32,857 nucleotides of DNA from Actinomycetes bacterium (GCA_023424135.1 JAFAEH010000147.1:1-32857), one strand, 5' to 3'; shown: positions 1-11,135, numbered from the stretch's first letter. Numbers and translations: made by a program. The notes: a model not told the origin generated them from the letters alone.

Positions 1-1273
1 GCTCCGGTCCGTCGCCCGCCGCGCGCTCCTCGCCGTCGACCGGCCGGGCGTCACGGCGCCGACCGACGCGCTGCACGACGCGGGTCGTCGCCACCGCCAG
101 CCCGGACAGCACCATCAGGCCCACGCCGCCGACCACGAGACCGAGCATCACGTCGCCGTCGCGCAGCCACACGGGCTGCGGCACGGGTCCCGCACGGTAG
201 GTCTGGGTCGGCTCGGCGCCCGCTGCGTGCGGCCGCGCGTCCGCGGTCGCGGGCAGGCCCTGCACCCAGCCGGCCAGGTCCTCCAGGAACGCGGGCACGA
301 CCTCGGTGCCGACACGGATGCCATGGTTCGCGTCCTCGTAGTACCGGATCGTCACGTCCCCGTTGCCGGCGCGTGCGGTGTCCGCCCGGATCTGCAGCGC
401 CCCCTGCACGATCGGCATCGACGGGTCGCCCGTGCCGTAGACGACCAGGACGGGCTGCGTCATGCGCTGCTGCCAGGGCGCGACCTCGAAGTCCGCGTAC
501 TCGAACCCCCCGCCCGGCATCGTCATGCCGACGGCGCGCGGGATCGCGCGGAACACCGCCTGCGGCACACCCGTGTTGCGCAGGTAGTTGTCGACCGCGA
601 ACGCGGCCTGCTGACGCGGCGGCACGACGGGCGAGGACACGAGCACCACGGCGGAGATCCGCGGGTCGTCGACCGCCATGACGGGTGCGATCCAGCCGCC
701 CTCGCTCTCGGCGTACACCGCGACGCGGTCCGGGTCGACCTCGGGGCGGTCGCGCAGCAGGTCGACCGAGCGCAGGTAGTCCTGGGCCATGGCGACGTAG
801 TCGCGGTGGCGGGTGCTGTACGTGTCGAGCCGCTTGTCGGGCACCATCGCGACGACACCCGCCGCCGCGAGCGCGTGGGCCTGCGCGGCGAACGCGTCCG
901 TGTACCGGCCCGTGCCGGCCCCGTGCACGAACACCACGCCGGGGGCGGGCTCGGGTGCCCCGACGGGCAGGCTGATCTGCGCCTGCACGCTCGTGCCGTC
1001 GAGCGGCACGGTCACGACGACCGTGCGCACCTCGTACGTCACCAACGCCGGGGCGTCGCCGATCGCGGTGCGCGCCGACTCGAGCTCGACCGACTCGTCG
1101 AGGGGCACGGGGTCCCAGCGGGGGCCGGTCACGGCGCCGACGACGGCGAGGACCACGACCCCGAACGCGACGCCCGCGACGAGCCCGTACGCGGACGCGA
1201 AGCGGCCCGTGCGGCCGCCACGGCCCGTCAGGCGTGCGACACGGTGCCACACGCCGGACGACGGCTGCCCCAC
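1..1273 (-). CDS. Membrane-anchored alpha/beta hydrolase (C-terminus beyond window)
   Basis: The frame is open from a GTG at 1273 to the window edge, about 424 residues, so the protein is cut at its C-terminus. A membrane helix lies at about residues 29-48. An alpha/beta-hydrolase domain follows: VVFVHGAG is the oxyanion-hole region, Ser190 in YAESEGGW is the likely nucleophile, Asp283 in YGTGDPSMP and His317 in DANHGI complete a triad. A second hydrophobic helix is at about 375-397, so the catalytic domain probably sits outside the membrane between two anchors. The nucleophile elbow reads A-E-S-E-G instead of G-x-S-x-G. The substrate cannot be told; dienelactone-hydrolase or acyl-peptidase-like enzymes are the nearest guess. 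The start is one base after the era stop, making it the last visible gene of the phoH-ybeY-era operon. A GTG at 1252 is an alternative start. Confidence 0.8.
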   Translation of the reverse strand, partial: MGQPSSGVWHRVARLTGRGGRTGRFASAYGLVAGVAFGVVVLAVVGAVTGPRWDPVPLDESVELESARTAIGDAPALVTYEVRTVVVTVPLDGTSVQAQISLPVGAPEPAPGVVFVHGAGTGRYTDAFAAQAHALAAAGVVAMVPDKRLDTYSTRHRDYVAMAQDYLRSVDLLRDRPEVDPDRVAVYAESEGGWIAPVMAVDDPRISAVVLVSSPVVPPRQQAAFAVDNYLRNTGVPQAVFRAIPRAVGMTMPGGGFEYADFEVAPWQQRMTQPVLVVYGTGDPSMPIVQGALQIRADTARAGNGDVTIRYYEDANHGIRVGTEVVPAFLEDLAGWVQGLPATADARPHAAGAEPTQTYRAGPVPQPVWLRDGDVMLGLVVGGVGLMVLSGLAVATTRVVQRVGRRRDARPVDGEERAAGDGPE

Positions 1274-1274
1274 G

Positions 1275-2195
1275 TCAGAAGCCCAGCCGGCCGAGCTGCT
1301 TGGGGTCGCGCTGCCAGTCCTTGGCCACCTTGACGTGCAGGTCCAGGAACACGCGGGCGCCGAGCAGCGCCTCGATCTGCGTGCGGGCGCGCGTCCCGAC
1401 GTCACGCAGCCGCGCACCGCCACGACCGATGACGATCGCCTTCTGGCTGTCGCGCTCGACGAACAGCTGCACGCGCACGTCGAGCAGCTGACGGCCGTCG
1501 GCACCCGGGGGCTGGTCGCGCGGGACGATCTCCTCGACGACGACCGCGAGCGAGTGCGGCAGCTCGTCGCGCACACCTTCGAGCGCGGCCTCGCGCACGA
1601 GCTCGGCGACCATGACCTGCTCGGGCTCGTCCGTCAGCTCACCCTCCGGGTAGAGCGCCGGCCCCTCGGGCAGGTGCCCGACCAGCACGTCCGCGAGCAC
1701 GTCGACCTGGTAGCCGTCCTGCGCGGAGACCGGCACGACGTCCGCCCACGCACCGAGCTGGTCGACCGCGACGAGCTGCTCGGTGAGCCGCGCCCGCGGC
1801 ACCTTGTCGGCCTTGGTGACGATCGCGACCACCGGCACGCCGGGACGCCCCGGGGGTGTCAGCCGCGCGAGCTGCTCGGCGATGAACCGGTCGCCGGGTC
1901 CGACCTTCTCGTCCGCGGGCAGGCAGAAGCCGACGACGTCGACCTCGGTCAGGGTGTCCCGCACGAGGTCGTTGAGGCGCTCCCCCAGCAGCGTGCGCGG
2001 ACGGTGCAGCCCGGGTGTGTCGACGAGGACGAGCTGGGCGTCCTCGCGGTGCACGATGCCGCGCACGACGTGCCGCGTGGTCTGCGGACGCCCGGAGGTG
2101 ATCGCGACCTTCTGCCCGACGAGCGCATTGGTGAGCGTGGACTTGCCGGCGTTGGGGCGCCCGACGAAGCACGCGAAACCGGAGCGGTGGGTCAT
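1275..2195 (-). CDS. era: GTPase Era
   Basis: 306 residues, usual for the family. Era is a GTPase that binds the 3' end of 16S rRNA and helps mature the 30S subunit. Visible motifs: G1 GRPNAGKS near residue 13, TTR switch region, G3 DTPGLH, G4 TKAD and G5 SAQ. The C-terminus is a KH RNA-binding domain with the hallmark IVIGRGGARLRDVG followed by the typical VFLDLHVKVAKDW ending. Its ATG overlaps the stop of the upstream CNNM gene (ATGA), which indicates translational coupling. Neighbours phoH, ybeY and the CNNM protein form the classic actinobacterial ribosome-maturation operon. Confidence 0.97.
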   Translation of the reverse strand: MTHRSGFACFVGRPNAGKSTLTNALVGQKVAITSGRPQTTRHVVRGIVHREDAQLVLVDTPGLHRPRTLLGERLNDLVRDTLTEVDVVGFCLPADEKVGPGDRFIAEQLARLTPPGRPGVPVVAIVTKADKVPRARLTEQLVAVDQLGAWADVVPVSAQDGYQVDVLADVLVGHLPEGPALYPEGELTDEPEQVMVAELVREAALEGVRDELPHSLAVVVEEIVPRDQPPGADGRQLLDVRVQLFVERDSQKAIVIGRGGARLRDVGTRARTQIEALLGARVFLDLHVKVAKDWQRDPKQLGRLGF

Positions 2196-3583
2196 CGTGC
2201 AGCCTCCTGACCGCGCTCGCGCGCACCGGGTACACCACGTGCGGGCGTCGGGTGCGGTGCGTCCCCCGCCCCCCGCCCGGCGGGTGCGGCCTGCGTCCCG
2301 CGCGCGGGCGTCGCGGCCGCGACGTCGTCATCGGGGTCGAGAGCGCGGTGCACGACCACCGTCGCGAGCCGCTTGCGCCGCCCCTCGACGCGCTCCGCCT
2401 CGAGGCGCAGCCCGTGGATCTCACCGACCGAGCCCGGGAGCGGCACCTTGCCGAGCGCCTTCGCGAGCAAGCCCGCCGCCGTGTCCACGTCCTCGTCCTC
2501 CACCTCGATGCCGAACAGTCCCCCGAGCTCGTCGCGCGACAGGCGCGCCGGGACACGGTAGCCGCCGTCGCCCAGGTCCTCGACGCCCGGCGCGCTCGTG
2601 TCGTGCTCGTCGGTGAGCTCACCGACGATCTCCTCGAGCGCGTCCTCGATCGTCACGAGCCCCGCGATACCCCCGTACTCGTCGACGACGAGCGCGATGT
2701 GGCTCGACCCGTCACGCAGGTCGCTCAGCAGGGCGTCGACCGGCTTGGACTCGGGGACGAACACCGGCGGGCGGGCCAGCGACGACGCGGGGGCGTCGAG
2801 CGAGACCTCGTCCTGCGCACCGGGTGCGTGCACCCGGCGCACGACGTCCTTGAGGTACAGCACGCCGACGACGTCGTCGACGGACTCCCCCACGACGGGC
2901 ACGCGGGAGAACCCCGAGCGCAGCAGGAGCGCGAGCACCTTGCGCAGCGGTGTGTCCGCCTGGGTCGTGATCATGTCGGTGCGCGGGACCATGACCTCGC
3001 GCGTGAGGGTGTCGCCGAGCTCGAGCACCGAGCGGAACATCTCGCGCTCGTTGTCCTCGATCGCGTCGGACTCGCTCACCCGGTCGACCATGTCGCGCAG
3101 CTCGGCGTCGTCGTCGAGGGACGACGCGGCGGACGGGTCCGCGCGCCGCCCGACGCCGCCGGCGACGGCCGTGACGACCGCGAGCAGGCCCGACAGGTTC
3201 GCGAGCACGCCCACCGGGTGGCGTCGTCCCATGCTGCGGGGGCTGACGCGCACGAGCAGGAACGCGACGACGGCGCACGCGGCCGTCGCCAGCAGCGCGG
3301 TCGCCCACCACGACAGGCTGCCCGCCGCGATCGCGAGCGTGAGGCACACGGTCGCGGTCATCTCCGCGAGCAGGCGCACGAACGCCGCCGCCTGGGCCAC
3401 GCGCTGCGGGTCGTCGACGAGGCGGCGCACGCGTGCCGCCGCCGCGGGGCGCTCGGCGTCGAGGTCGGCGACGCGCGAGCGTGTGACGCGCAGCACCGCG
3501 ACCTCACCCGCGGACAGGGCCGCGGCGACCGCGATGCCGACGAGGGCGACGGCGACCAGCAGCGCGACGGGCACGCCGTTCAT
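2192..3583 (-). CDS. CNNM/CorC-family membrane protein with CBS pair
   Basis: 463 residues from the ATG at 3583, which overlaps the ybeY stop as ATGA; the frame stays open upstream but that part lies inside ybeY. Order of domains: an N-terminal DUF21 membrane region with about four hydrophobic segments (residues ~5-30 and ~85-150); two CBS domains (REVMVPRTDMITTQAD... and the second ending VVDEYGGIAGLVTIEDALEEIVGEL); and a C-terminal CorC/HlyC domain at about 365-440. Members of this family are linked to Mg2+ or Co2+ export, and the older name is hemolysin-like. The CBS pair probably senses adenine nucleotide. It is the third gene of the phoH operon and overlaps era by four bases. Transport activity is family knowledge and not shown by the sequence. 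Confidence 0.93.
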   Translation of the reverse strand: MNGVPVALLVAVALVGIAVAAALSAGEVAVLRVTRSRVADLDAERPAAAARVRRLVDDPQRVAQAAAFVRLLAEMTATVCLTLAIAAGSLSWWATALLATAACAVVAFLLVRVSPRSMGRRHPVGVLANLSGLLAVVTAVAGGVGRRADPSAASSLDDDAELRDMVDRVSESDAIEDNEREMFRSVLELGDTLTREVMVPRTDMITTQADTPLRKVLALLLRSGFSRVPVVGESVDDVVGVLYLKDVVRRVHAPGAQDEVSLDAPASSLARPPVFVPESKPVDALLSDLRDGSSHIALVVDEYGGIAGLVTIEDALEEIVGELTDEHDTSAPGVEDLGDGGYRVPARLSRDELGGLFGIEVEDEDVDTAAGLLAKALGKVPLPGSVGEIHGLRLEAERVEGRRKRLATVVVHRALDPDDDVAAATPARGTQAAPAGRGAGDAPHPTPARGVPGARERGQEAAR

Positions 3584-4032
3584 CGGCTCGCCAGGAACGT
3601 CAGCAGCAGGCGGCGCTGCAGCGCGAACATCTCCTTCTCCTCGTCCGGCTCGGCGTGGTCGTACCCCAGCAGGTGCAGGATCCCGTGGGTCGTCAGCAGC
3701 AGCATCTCCTCGGCCGTGGAGTGGCCGGCGGCGTGCGCCTGCGTGGCCGCGACCTCGGGGCACAGCACGACGTCGCCGAGCACCCCGGGCCCGGCGGGGT
3801 CGCCCTCACGCCCCGGGCGCAGCTCGTCGATCGGGAACGACAGGACGTCGGTCGGGCCGGGCTCGTCCATCCACTGCACGTGCAGGTCCGTCATCGTGGC
3901 GGTGTCGACGAGCCGCACGAACAGGTCCGCCTGCGGGTGCACGTGCATCGCGTCGAGCACGTACCGCCCGAGCGCGGCGAACTCCGCCTCGTCGACCTCG
4001 TGGCCCGACTCGTTGCTGACCTCGACGCTCAT
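3580..4032 (-). CDS. ybeY: Endoribonuclease YbeY
   Basis: 150 residues. YbeY is a zinc-dependent endoribonuclease acting in 16S rRNA 3'-end maturation and ribosome quality control. The signature HGILHLLGYDH is intact, giving zinc-binding His116, His120 and His126. PTDVLSFP is the second conserved family block. The start chosen is the ATG at 4032: it overlaps the phoH stop (ATGA) and follows a GAGGTGGG ribosome-binding site. A GTG at 4044 would add four residues. The stop overlaps the next gene by four bases. Neighbouring era acts in the same ribosome-maturation process. Confidence 0.95.
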   Translation of the reverse strand: MSVEVSNESGHEVDEAEFAALGRYVLDAMHVHPQADLFVRLVDTATMTDLHVQWMDEPGPTDVLSFPIDELRPGREGDPAGPGVLGDVVLCPEVAATQAHAAGHSTAEEMLLLTTHGILHLLGYDHAEPDEEKEMFALQRRLLLTFLASR

Positions 4033-5030
4033 CTGCTGTCCCACCTCGCGTACGCGTCGATGATCTCTCCCACCAACCGGTGCCGGACCACGTCCTTGGA
4101 CGTCAGCCGGCAGAACTCCACGTCGTCGACGCCCGTCAGGATCTGCTCGACGACCCTCAGCCCGGACGTCGTCCCGCTCGGCAGGTCGACCTGGGTGACG
4201 TCACCCGTCACGACGACCTTCGAGCCGAACCCCAGGCGCGTCAGGAACATCTTCATCTGCTCGACGGACGTGTTCTGCGCCTCGTCGAGGATGATGAACG
4301 CGTCGTTGAGCGTGCGTCCGCGCATGTACGCCAGCGGCGCGACCTCGATCGTCCCGGCCTCCATGAGCCGCGGGATCGACTCGGGGTCGACCATGTCGTG
4401 CAGCGCGTCGTACAGCGGGCGCAGGTACGGGTCGATCTTCTCCGAGAGGGACCCCGGCAGGAACCCGAGCCGCTCGCCCGCCTCGACCGCGGGGCGCGTC
4501 AGCACGATCCGGTTGACGTTGCGGGCCTGCAGCGACTGCACCGCCTTGGCCATCGCCAGGTACGTCTTGCCCGTACCCGCGGGACCGATGCCGAACGTGA
4601 CCGTGCTGCGCTCGATCGCGTCGACGTACTCCTTCTGCCCGGACGTCTTGGGGCGGATCGTGCGCCCGCGCGTCGACAGGATGTTGAACGTCAGGACGTC
4701 GGCGGGCCGTGCGGCGGAGCCGGCCGTGAGCATCGTGACCGACCGCTGCACGACCTCGGGGCTCAGCGGGGTGCCGGCCGCAGCCATCTCGACGAGCTCG
4801 TCGACCAGACGTGTGACGAGCGCGACGTCCCCCGGCGGGCCCGCGAGCGTGACCTCGTTGCCGCGCACGTGCACGTCGACCGTGCGGAAGCCGTCCTCGA
4901 TGCTGCGCAGGACCTCGTCGCGCAGCCCGAGCAGCTCGACCATCGACACGTCCGTCGGGACGGTGATGCGGTGCTCGACGCGCGCGTGCCGGGACTCGGG
5001 GACACGGGGTGCGGGACTGGGATCGGCCAT
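4029..5030 (-). CDS. phoH: PhoH-family ATPase
   Basis: 333 residues. The N-terminus resembles a KH-like module (~20-85). The PhoH P-loop domain carries Walker A GPAGTGKT (149-156), conserved LTRPAVEAGERLGFLPG, and Walker B IILDEAQN (~246-253). PhoH proteins are ATPases proposed to act on RNA, and their constant linkage to ybeY and era supports an RNA role. This is the first gene of a five-gene minus-strand run with four-base or near-zero spacing throughout. The start is ATG at 5030. A TAGGAT hexamer on the minus strand (5101-5096) could be its -10 box, followed by a small GC hairpin (5073-5089) in the leader. Confidence 0.95.
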   Translation of the reverse strand: MADPSPAPRVPESRHARVEHRITVPTDVSMVELLGLRDEVLRSIEDGFRTVDVHVRGNEVTLAGPPGDVALVTRLVDELVEMAAAGTPLSPEVVQRSVTMLTAGSAARPADVLTFNILSTRGRTIRPKTSGQKEYVDAIERSTVTFGIGPAGTGKTYLAMAKAVQSLQARNVNRIVLTRPAVEAGERLGFLPGSLSEKIDPYLRPLYDALHDMVDPESIPRLMEAGTIEVAPLAYMRGRTLNDAFIILDEAQNTSVEQMKMFLTRLGFGSKVVVTGDVTQVDLPSGTTSGLRVVEQILTGVDDVEFCRLTSKDVVRHRLVGEIIDAYARWDSR

Positions 5031-5095
5031 GTGCTCGGCGGGTGCCGTGCGCTCGCTCTCTCTTCGACGTCGGGCCCCGCTGCGGGGCCGTCACC

Positions 5096-5101
5096 ATCCT
5101 A
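5096..5101 (-). promoter_or_regulatory. Possible -10 box of the phoH operon
   Basis: TAGGAT read on the minus strand fits the actinobacterial TAnnnT -10 pattern, about 65 bases before the phoH start. No convincing -35 box is visible. A GGCCCCG-CTG-CGGGGCC hairpin at 5073-5089 would lie in the 5' leader. Confidence 0.35.
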
Positions 5102-5253
5102 CGGCGCCCCCGTCCACGACGACCCACCTCATTCCCCGGGGTGGTCCGGGTGGGCCCTTCGTCCCCGGGCGGTGCGCGGGCGGCAGGAGAACACTGGACG
5201 GCAGGACGCCGGGCGACGGAGCCCGGTGGGTGCGTTGCGACGGAGGAACCACC

Positions 5254-7965
<2,712 letters not shown>

Positions 7966-7967
7966 CC

Positions 7968-8057
7968 CACCCCCAACAGGCACGCGACAGAGCAATCCGA
8001 TCGCTCCCTCACCACCCCCAACAGGCACGCAAGAGAGCAATCGGATTGCCCTCTCGC
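7968..8057. repeat. Two tandem 45-bp imperfect repeats with internal dyads
   Basis: Copy one spans 7968-8012 and copy two 8013-8057. The first 18 bases of each (beginning CACCCCCAACAGG) are identical; the remaining 27 differ at about six places. Each copy contains a dyad around GCAAT-C-GATTGC, the second better paired and ending in CTCTC. They start three bases after the ppdK stop, so they probably act as duplicated bidirectional terminators between ppdK and rsmE. Confidence 0.75.
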
Positions 8058-8080
8058 GACCAGGGGGGACCAGGGGGACC

Positions 8081-8127
8081 CAGGGGTGGCGGGCGGGTCA
8101 GCCCCAGGGTGGCGGGTGGTCAGGCCC
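8081..8127. repeat. Degenerate G-rich direct repeat at the rsmE 3' end
   Basis: CAGGGGTGGCGGGCGGGTCAG (8081-) and CAGGGTGGCGGGTGGTCAG (8105-) are near copies about 24 bases apart; the second runs into the rsmE stop codon. Two short CAGGGGG runs lie just before. This looks like replication-slippage duplication of a gene end. No function is evident. Confidence 0.5.
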
Positions 8128-8878
8128 AGCGGTCGAGGCGGTCGGCCAGGAGCGCGAGGGCGACCGGTCCCGCGGTGGACGTGCGCAGCACGTGCGGGCC
8201 GAGGCGGCTCACCACGGCGCCCGCCGCGGTCAGCGCCTCGGTCTCGCGGTCGCTGATGCCGCCCTCGGGTCCGACGACGACGAGCACGTCGCCCCGCACG
8301 GGCAGCGCGACGTCGCGCAGCGGTGCGGTCGCCGCCTCGTGCAGCACGACCGCGACCCCGCCGGCGTCGACGACCGCGGCGACGCGTGCGACGAGCCCCT
8401 TGTCGTCGAGCGACTGCTCGACCACCGGAATGCGTGCGCGGCGCGACTGCTTGGTCGCGGTGCGCACCGTCCCGATCCACCGTGCGCGGCTCTTCTGCGC
8501 GCGCTCCCCGCGCCAGATCACGACGGAGCGCTCGGCCTGCCACGGCACGACGACGTCGACGCCCACCTCGGTCGCGGCCTCGATCGCCATCTCGTCGCGG
8601 TCACCCTTGGCCAGGGCCTGCACGAGGACGAGCCGGGGCGTCGGCTCCGGCTCGTGCACGACGTCGTCGACGTCGATGCGCACACCCTCGGGCCCGACGG
8701 CGCCGACGCGTCCGACGAGCCGGACACCTGCGCAGTCGACCACGTCGACCCGCTCCCCCGGTGCGCGGCGCTGCACGACGCCCGCGTGCCGTCCCTCGGT
8801 GCCGCCGAGCAGGTACTGCCCGCCGGCACGCGCGTCGTCGAGCATGCCGGGCTCGACGACGAAGACCGGGGCGCTCAC
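8120..8878 (-). CDS. rsmE: 16S rRNA (uracil-1498-N3)-methyltransferase RsmE
   Basis: 252 residues. RsmE methylates U1498 of 16S rRNA using S-adenosylmethionine. The N-terminal half is a PUA-like RNA-binding region; the C-terminal half is a SPOUT knot with VVVGPEGGISDRE and LGPHVLRTSTAGPVAL, the two conserved SAM-binding stretches. RLVLVQALAKGDRDEMAIEAATEVGV is also typical. It starts at GTG 8878, overlapping the dnaJ stop as GTGA, so it is coupled to dnaJ and hrcA. This is the usual actinobacterial order. Confidence 0.95.
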   Translation of the reverse strand: MSAPVFVVEPGMLDDARAGGQYLLGGTEGRHAGVVQRRAPGERVDVVDCAGVRLVGRVGAVGPEGVRIDVDDVVHEPEPTPRLVLVQALAKGDRDEMAIEAATEVGVDVVVPWQAERSVVIWRGERAQKSRARWIGTVRTATKQSRRARIPVVEQSLDDKGLVARVAAVVDAGGVAVVLHEAATAPLRDVALPVRGDVLVVVGPEGGISDRETEALTAAGAVVSRLGPHVLRTSTAGPVALALLADRLDRWA

Positions 8879-9999
8879 CGTCCGGAGAGCTTGTCGCGCA
8901 GCTTCGCGAACACCCCCGGGTTGGCGGCCGCGAGACGGGCCTCGGGGCGCTCCTCGCCGCGCAGCTCCGCGAGCCGGCGCAGCAGGTCGGCCTGCTCGTC
9001 GTCGTCGGGCAGCGGCACCTGGACGTCGACGTGCACGTGCAGGTCACCGCGCCCCCCGACGTGCAGGTGCCCGACGCCCAGGCCCCGCAGCGTGACGACC
9101 TGGCCCGGTTGCGTACCCGGTCGCAGGTCGACCTCCTGCGGGCCGTCGAGCGTCTCCATCGTCAGGACCGTGCCGAGCGCGGCAGCCGTCATCGGCACCT
9201 GCAGCGTCGCGTGCAGGTCGTCACCCTTGCGCACGAACGTCTCGTGCTTGCGCTCACGCACCTCGAGGTACACGTCGCCGGACGGGCCGCCCGCCGGGCC
9301 GACCTCGCCCTGGCCGGTGAGCTTGATCCGGGTGCCGGTGTCCACACCCGCGGGCACGTCGACCGACAGGGTGCGACGCGAACGCACGCGCCCCTCGCCC
9401 GCGCACTCGGTGCACGGCTCGGGGATGACGGTGCCGAACCCGTGGCACGCGGCGCACGGCTGCGTCGTCATGACCTGGCCGAGGAACGAGCGCGCAACCC
9501 GCTGCACCGAGCCTCGCCCGCCGCACGCGTCGCACGTGCGCGGCGACGTGCCGGGCCGGCAGCACGTGCCGCCGCACGTCGGGCACAGCACCGCGGTGTC
9601 GACCTGCAGCTCGCGGTGCGCGCCGAACGCGGCCTCCGCGAGGTCGAGGTCGAGCCGCACGAGCGCGTCCTGGCCCCGTCGGGCGCGCGGCACCGGACCC
9701 CGCGGGGCACCCCCCGCGCCCGCACCGAAGAACGTCTCGAAGATGTCCTGGAAGCCGAAGCCGCCGCCCATGCCACCGCCGGGCGACGCGGGGTCCGCGC
9801 CCATGTCGTACGCGCGACGCTTGTCGGCGTTGCCGAGCACGTCGTACGCGCGTGAGACGTCCTTGAACCGGTCCTCGGCCGCCGGGTCCGTGCCCGCGAC
9901 GTCCGGGTGCAGCTCACGCGCCAGCTTGCGGTACGCCTTCTTGATCTGCTCGGGCGTCGCGTCCTTCTGGACGCCGAGGATCTCGTAGTAGTCCGTCAC
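8875..9999 (-). CDS. dnaJ: Chaperone DnaJ (second copy type, hrcA-linked)
   Basis: 374 residues, a type I DnaJ. The J domain (1-68) has the essential HPD at 31-33. A short Gly/Phe-rich linker is at ~73-98. Four zinc-binding CxxC pairs follow: C139/C142, C156/C159, C182/C185 and C196/C199. The first repeat reads CPTCGGTCC instead of the CxxCxGxG form. The substrate-binding domains and a C-terminal dimerisation segment complete the protein. DnaJ stimulates DnaK ATPase and delivers unfolded clients. The start is GTG at 9999, 63 bases after hrcA; a better-placed ribosome site is not seen (AGGAAAG lies about 17 bases upstream). Linkage to hrcA behind a CIRCE element implies heat-shock control and separates it from the dnaK-linked dnaJ expected elsewhere. 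Confidence 0.95.
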   Translation of the reverse strand: MTDYYEILGVQKDATPEQIKKAYRKLARELHPDVAGTDPAAEDRFKDVSRAYDVLGNADKRRAYDMGADPASPGGGMGGGFGFQDIFETFFGAGAGGAPRGPVPRARRGQDALVRLDLDLAEAAFGAHRELQVDTAVLCPTCGGTCCRPGTSPRTCDACGGRGSVQRVARSFLGQVMTTQPCAACHGFGTVIPEPCTECAGEGRVRSRRTLSVDVPAGVDTGTRIKLTGQGEVGPAGGPSGDVYLEVRERKHETFVRKGDDLHATLQVPMTAAALGTVLTMETLDGPQEVDLRPGTQPGQVVTLRGLGVGHLHVGGRGDLHVHVDVQVPLPDDDEQADLLRRLAELRGEERPEARLAAANPGVFAKLRDKLSGR

Positions 10000-10062
10000 G
10001 TGGGGTGCTGCTCGCTTTCCTGCTCGTGGTGGCGTGGTCGGGGCCGGAGCCGTAGGGCTCGC

Positions 10063-11079
10063 TCAGCCCGCCAGGATGCGGGTGAGGTAGCGGGCGACGG
10101 CGCGCACCGCCGCCATCGTCTGGGGGTAGTCCATGCGCAGCGGACCGACCGAGCCCAGGACGGCGACGGACGACCCCTCACCGCCGTAGCCGCTGGTGAC
10201 GATGCTCGTCTCGGCCAGCCCCTCGTGCTGGGTCTCGCGGCCGATGCGCACCGCGACACCCGCCGAGTCCTCCGCCATCTCGGACAGCAGGCGCAGCAGG
10301 ACGACCTGCTCCTCGAGCGCCTCCAGCACGGGTCCGAGGGTGTGCGGGAAGTCCGCGCTGCGGGCCAGGTGCGACGCGCCCGCGACGACGACGCGCTCCT
10401 CACGCTCCTGCGCGAGGGTCTCGGCCACCACGTCGACGACGGCCCGCGCCAACCGGTCGCCGTCGGGCGCGAACTCGGCGGTCAGCGCGTCGAGCGCGAC
10501 GTCGAGGTCCCCCAGGCGCAGCCCCGCGGCCGCGACGTTGAGCCGCACGCGCAGCCGCGCGACGACCTGCTCGTCGAGGTCGGCGGCGAGCTCGAGGGTG
10601 CGCTGCTCGACGCGCCCCGTGGTCGTGATGATGACGACGAGCAGGTGCCGCGCGCCGACGGGCACGAGCTCGACGTGCCGCAGCGCCGAGCGGCGCAGCG
10701 ACGGGTACTGCACGACGGCGACCTGGTGCGTGAGCTGCGAGAGCAGCCGCACGGCGCGGTCGATCACGTCGTCGAGGTCCACCGCCTCCTCGAGCAGCGT
10801 GCCGATCGCACGCTTCTCGGCCCCGGACAGCGGCTTGACGCCCGAGAGCTGGTCGACGAACACGCGGTAGCCGAGGTCGGTCGGCACGCGGCCCGCCGAC
10901 GTGTGCGGCTGCACGATCAGCCCGGCCTCCTCGAGGGCGGCCATGTCGTTGCGGATCGTGGCGGGAGAGACCCCGAGCGCGTGACGCTCCGTCAGCGCGC
11001 GCGAGCCGACGGGTTCACGGGTGGCGACGTAGTCCTCGACGATCGCCCGCAGCACGTCGAGCCTGCGGTCCTCGCTCAT
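10063..11079 (-). CDS. hrcA: Heat-inducible transcription repressor HrcA
   Basis: 338 residues from ATG 11079, preceded by GGAGGGAGG. HrcA represses CIRCE-containing heat-shock promoters; its folding depends on GroEL. The N-terminal winged helix (1-75) includes LGVSPATIRNDMAALEEAGLI and QPHTSAGRVPTDLGYRVFVD, which are diagnostic. The C-terminal GAF-like dimerisation region includes LGPVLEALEEQVVLLRLL and a final MDYPQTMAAVRAVARYLTRIL. The frame is open upstream of 11079 but that part crosses the CIRCE element and promoter. First gene of hrcA-dnaJ-rsmE, likely autoregulated through the CIRCE element at 11109-11135. Confidence 0.97.
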   Translation of the reverse strand: MSEDRRLDVLRAIVEDYVATREPVGSRALTERHALGVSPATIRNDMAALEEAGLIVQPHTSAGRVPTDLGYRVFVDQLSGVKPLSGAEKRAIGTLLEEAVDLDDVIDRAVRLLSQLTHQVAVVQYPSLRRSALRHVELVPVGARHLLVVIITTTGRVEQRTLELAADLDEQVVARLRVRLNVAAAGLRLGDLDVALDALTAEFAPDGDRLARAVVDVVAETLAQEREERVVVAGASHLARSADFPHTLGPVLEALEEQVVLLRLLSEMAEDSAGVAVRIGRETQHEGLAETSIVTSGYGGEGSSVAVLGSVGPLRMDYPQTMAAVRAVARYLTRILAG

Positions 11080-11108
11080 CACGCCTCCCTCCGCACGGGT
11101 AGCAACGG

Positions 11109-11135
11109 GTAGCACTCGGGCACACCGAGTGCCAA
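11109..11135 (-). promoter_or_regulatory. CIRCE operator for hrcA-dnaJ-rsmE
   Basis: The element is GTAGCACTC, nine bases, then GAGTGCCAA, against the consensus TTAGCACTC-N9-GAGTGCTAA: one or two mismatches in the outer positions and exact spacing. It lies 30 bases upstream of the hrcA start and directly next to a TAGACT hexamer (minus strand, 11140-11135) that may be the -10 box. Confidence 0.93.

Noticed and set aside
51..1250. Long Arg-rich minus-strand frame over the hydrolase
   Set aside because: Composition is that of an out-of-frame reading of GC-rich DNA; the alpha/beta-hydrolase frame beside it has the conserved motifs.
3655..5253. Open frame running upstream of ppdK through phoH and ybeY
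   Set aside because: It lies antisense to well-identified genes and has no ribosome site; the PPDK domain begins at the ATG at 5254 behind a good site.
7986..8057. Possible two-unit CRISPR array at the ppdK end
   Set aside because: Only two adjacent copies, no spacer between them, repeat contains the variable part, and no cas genes are present.
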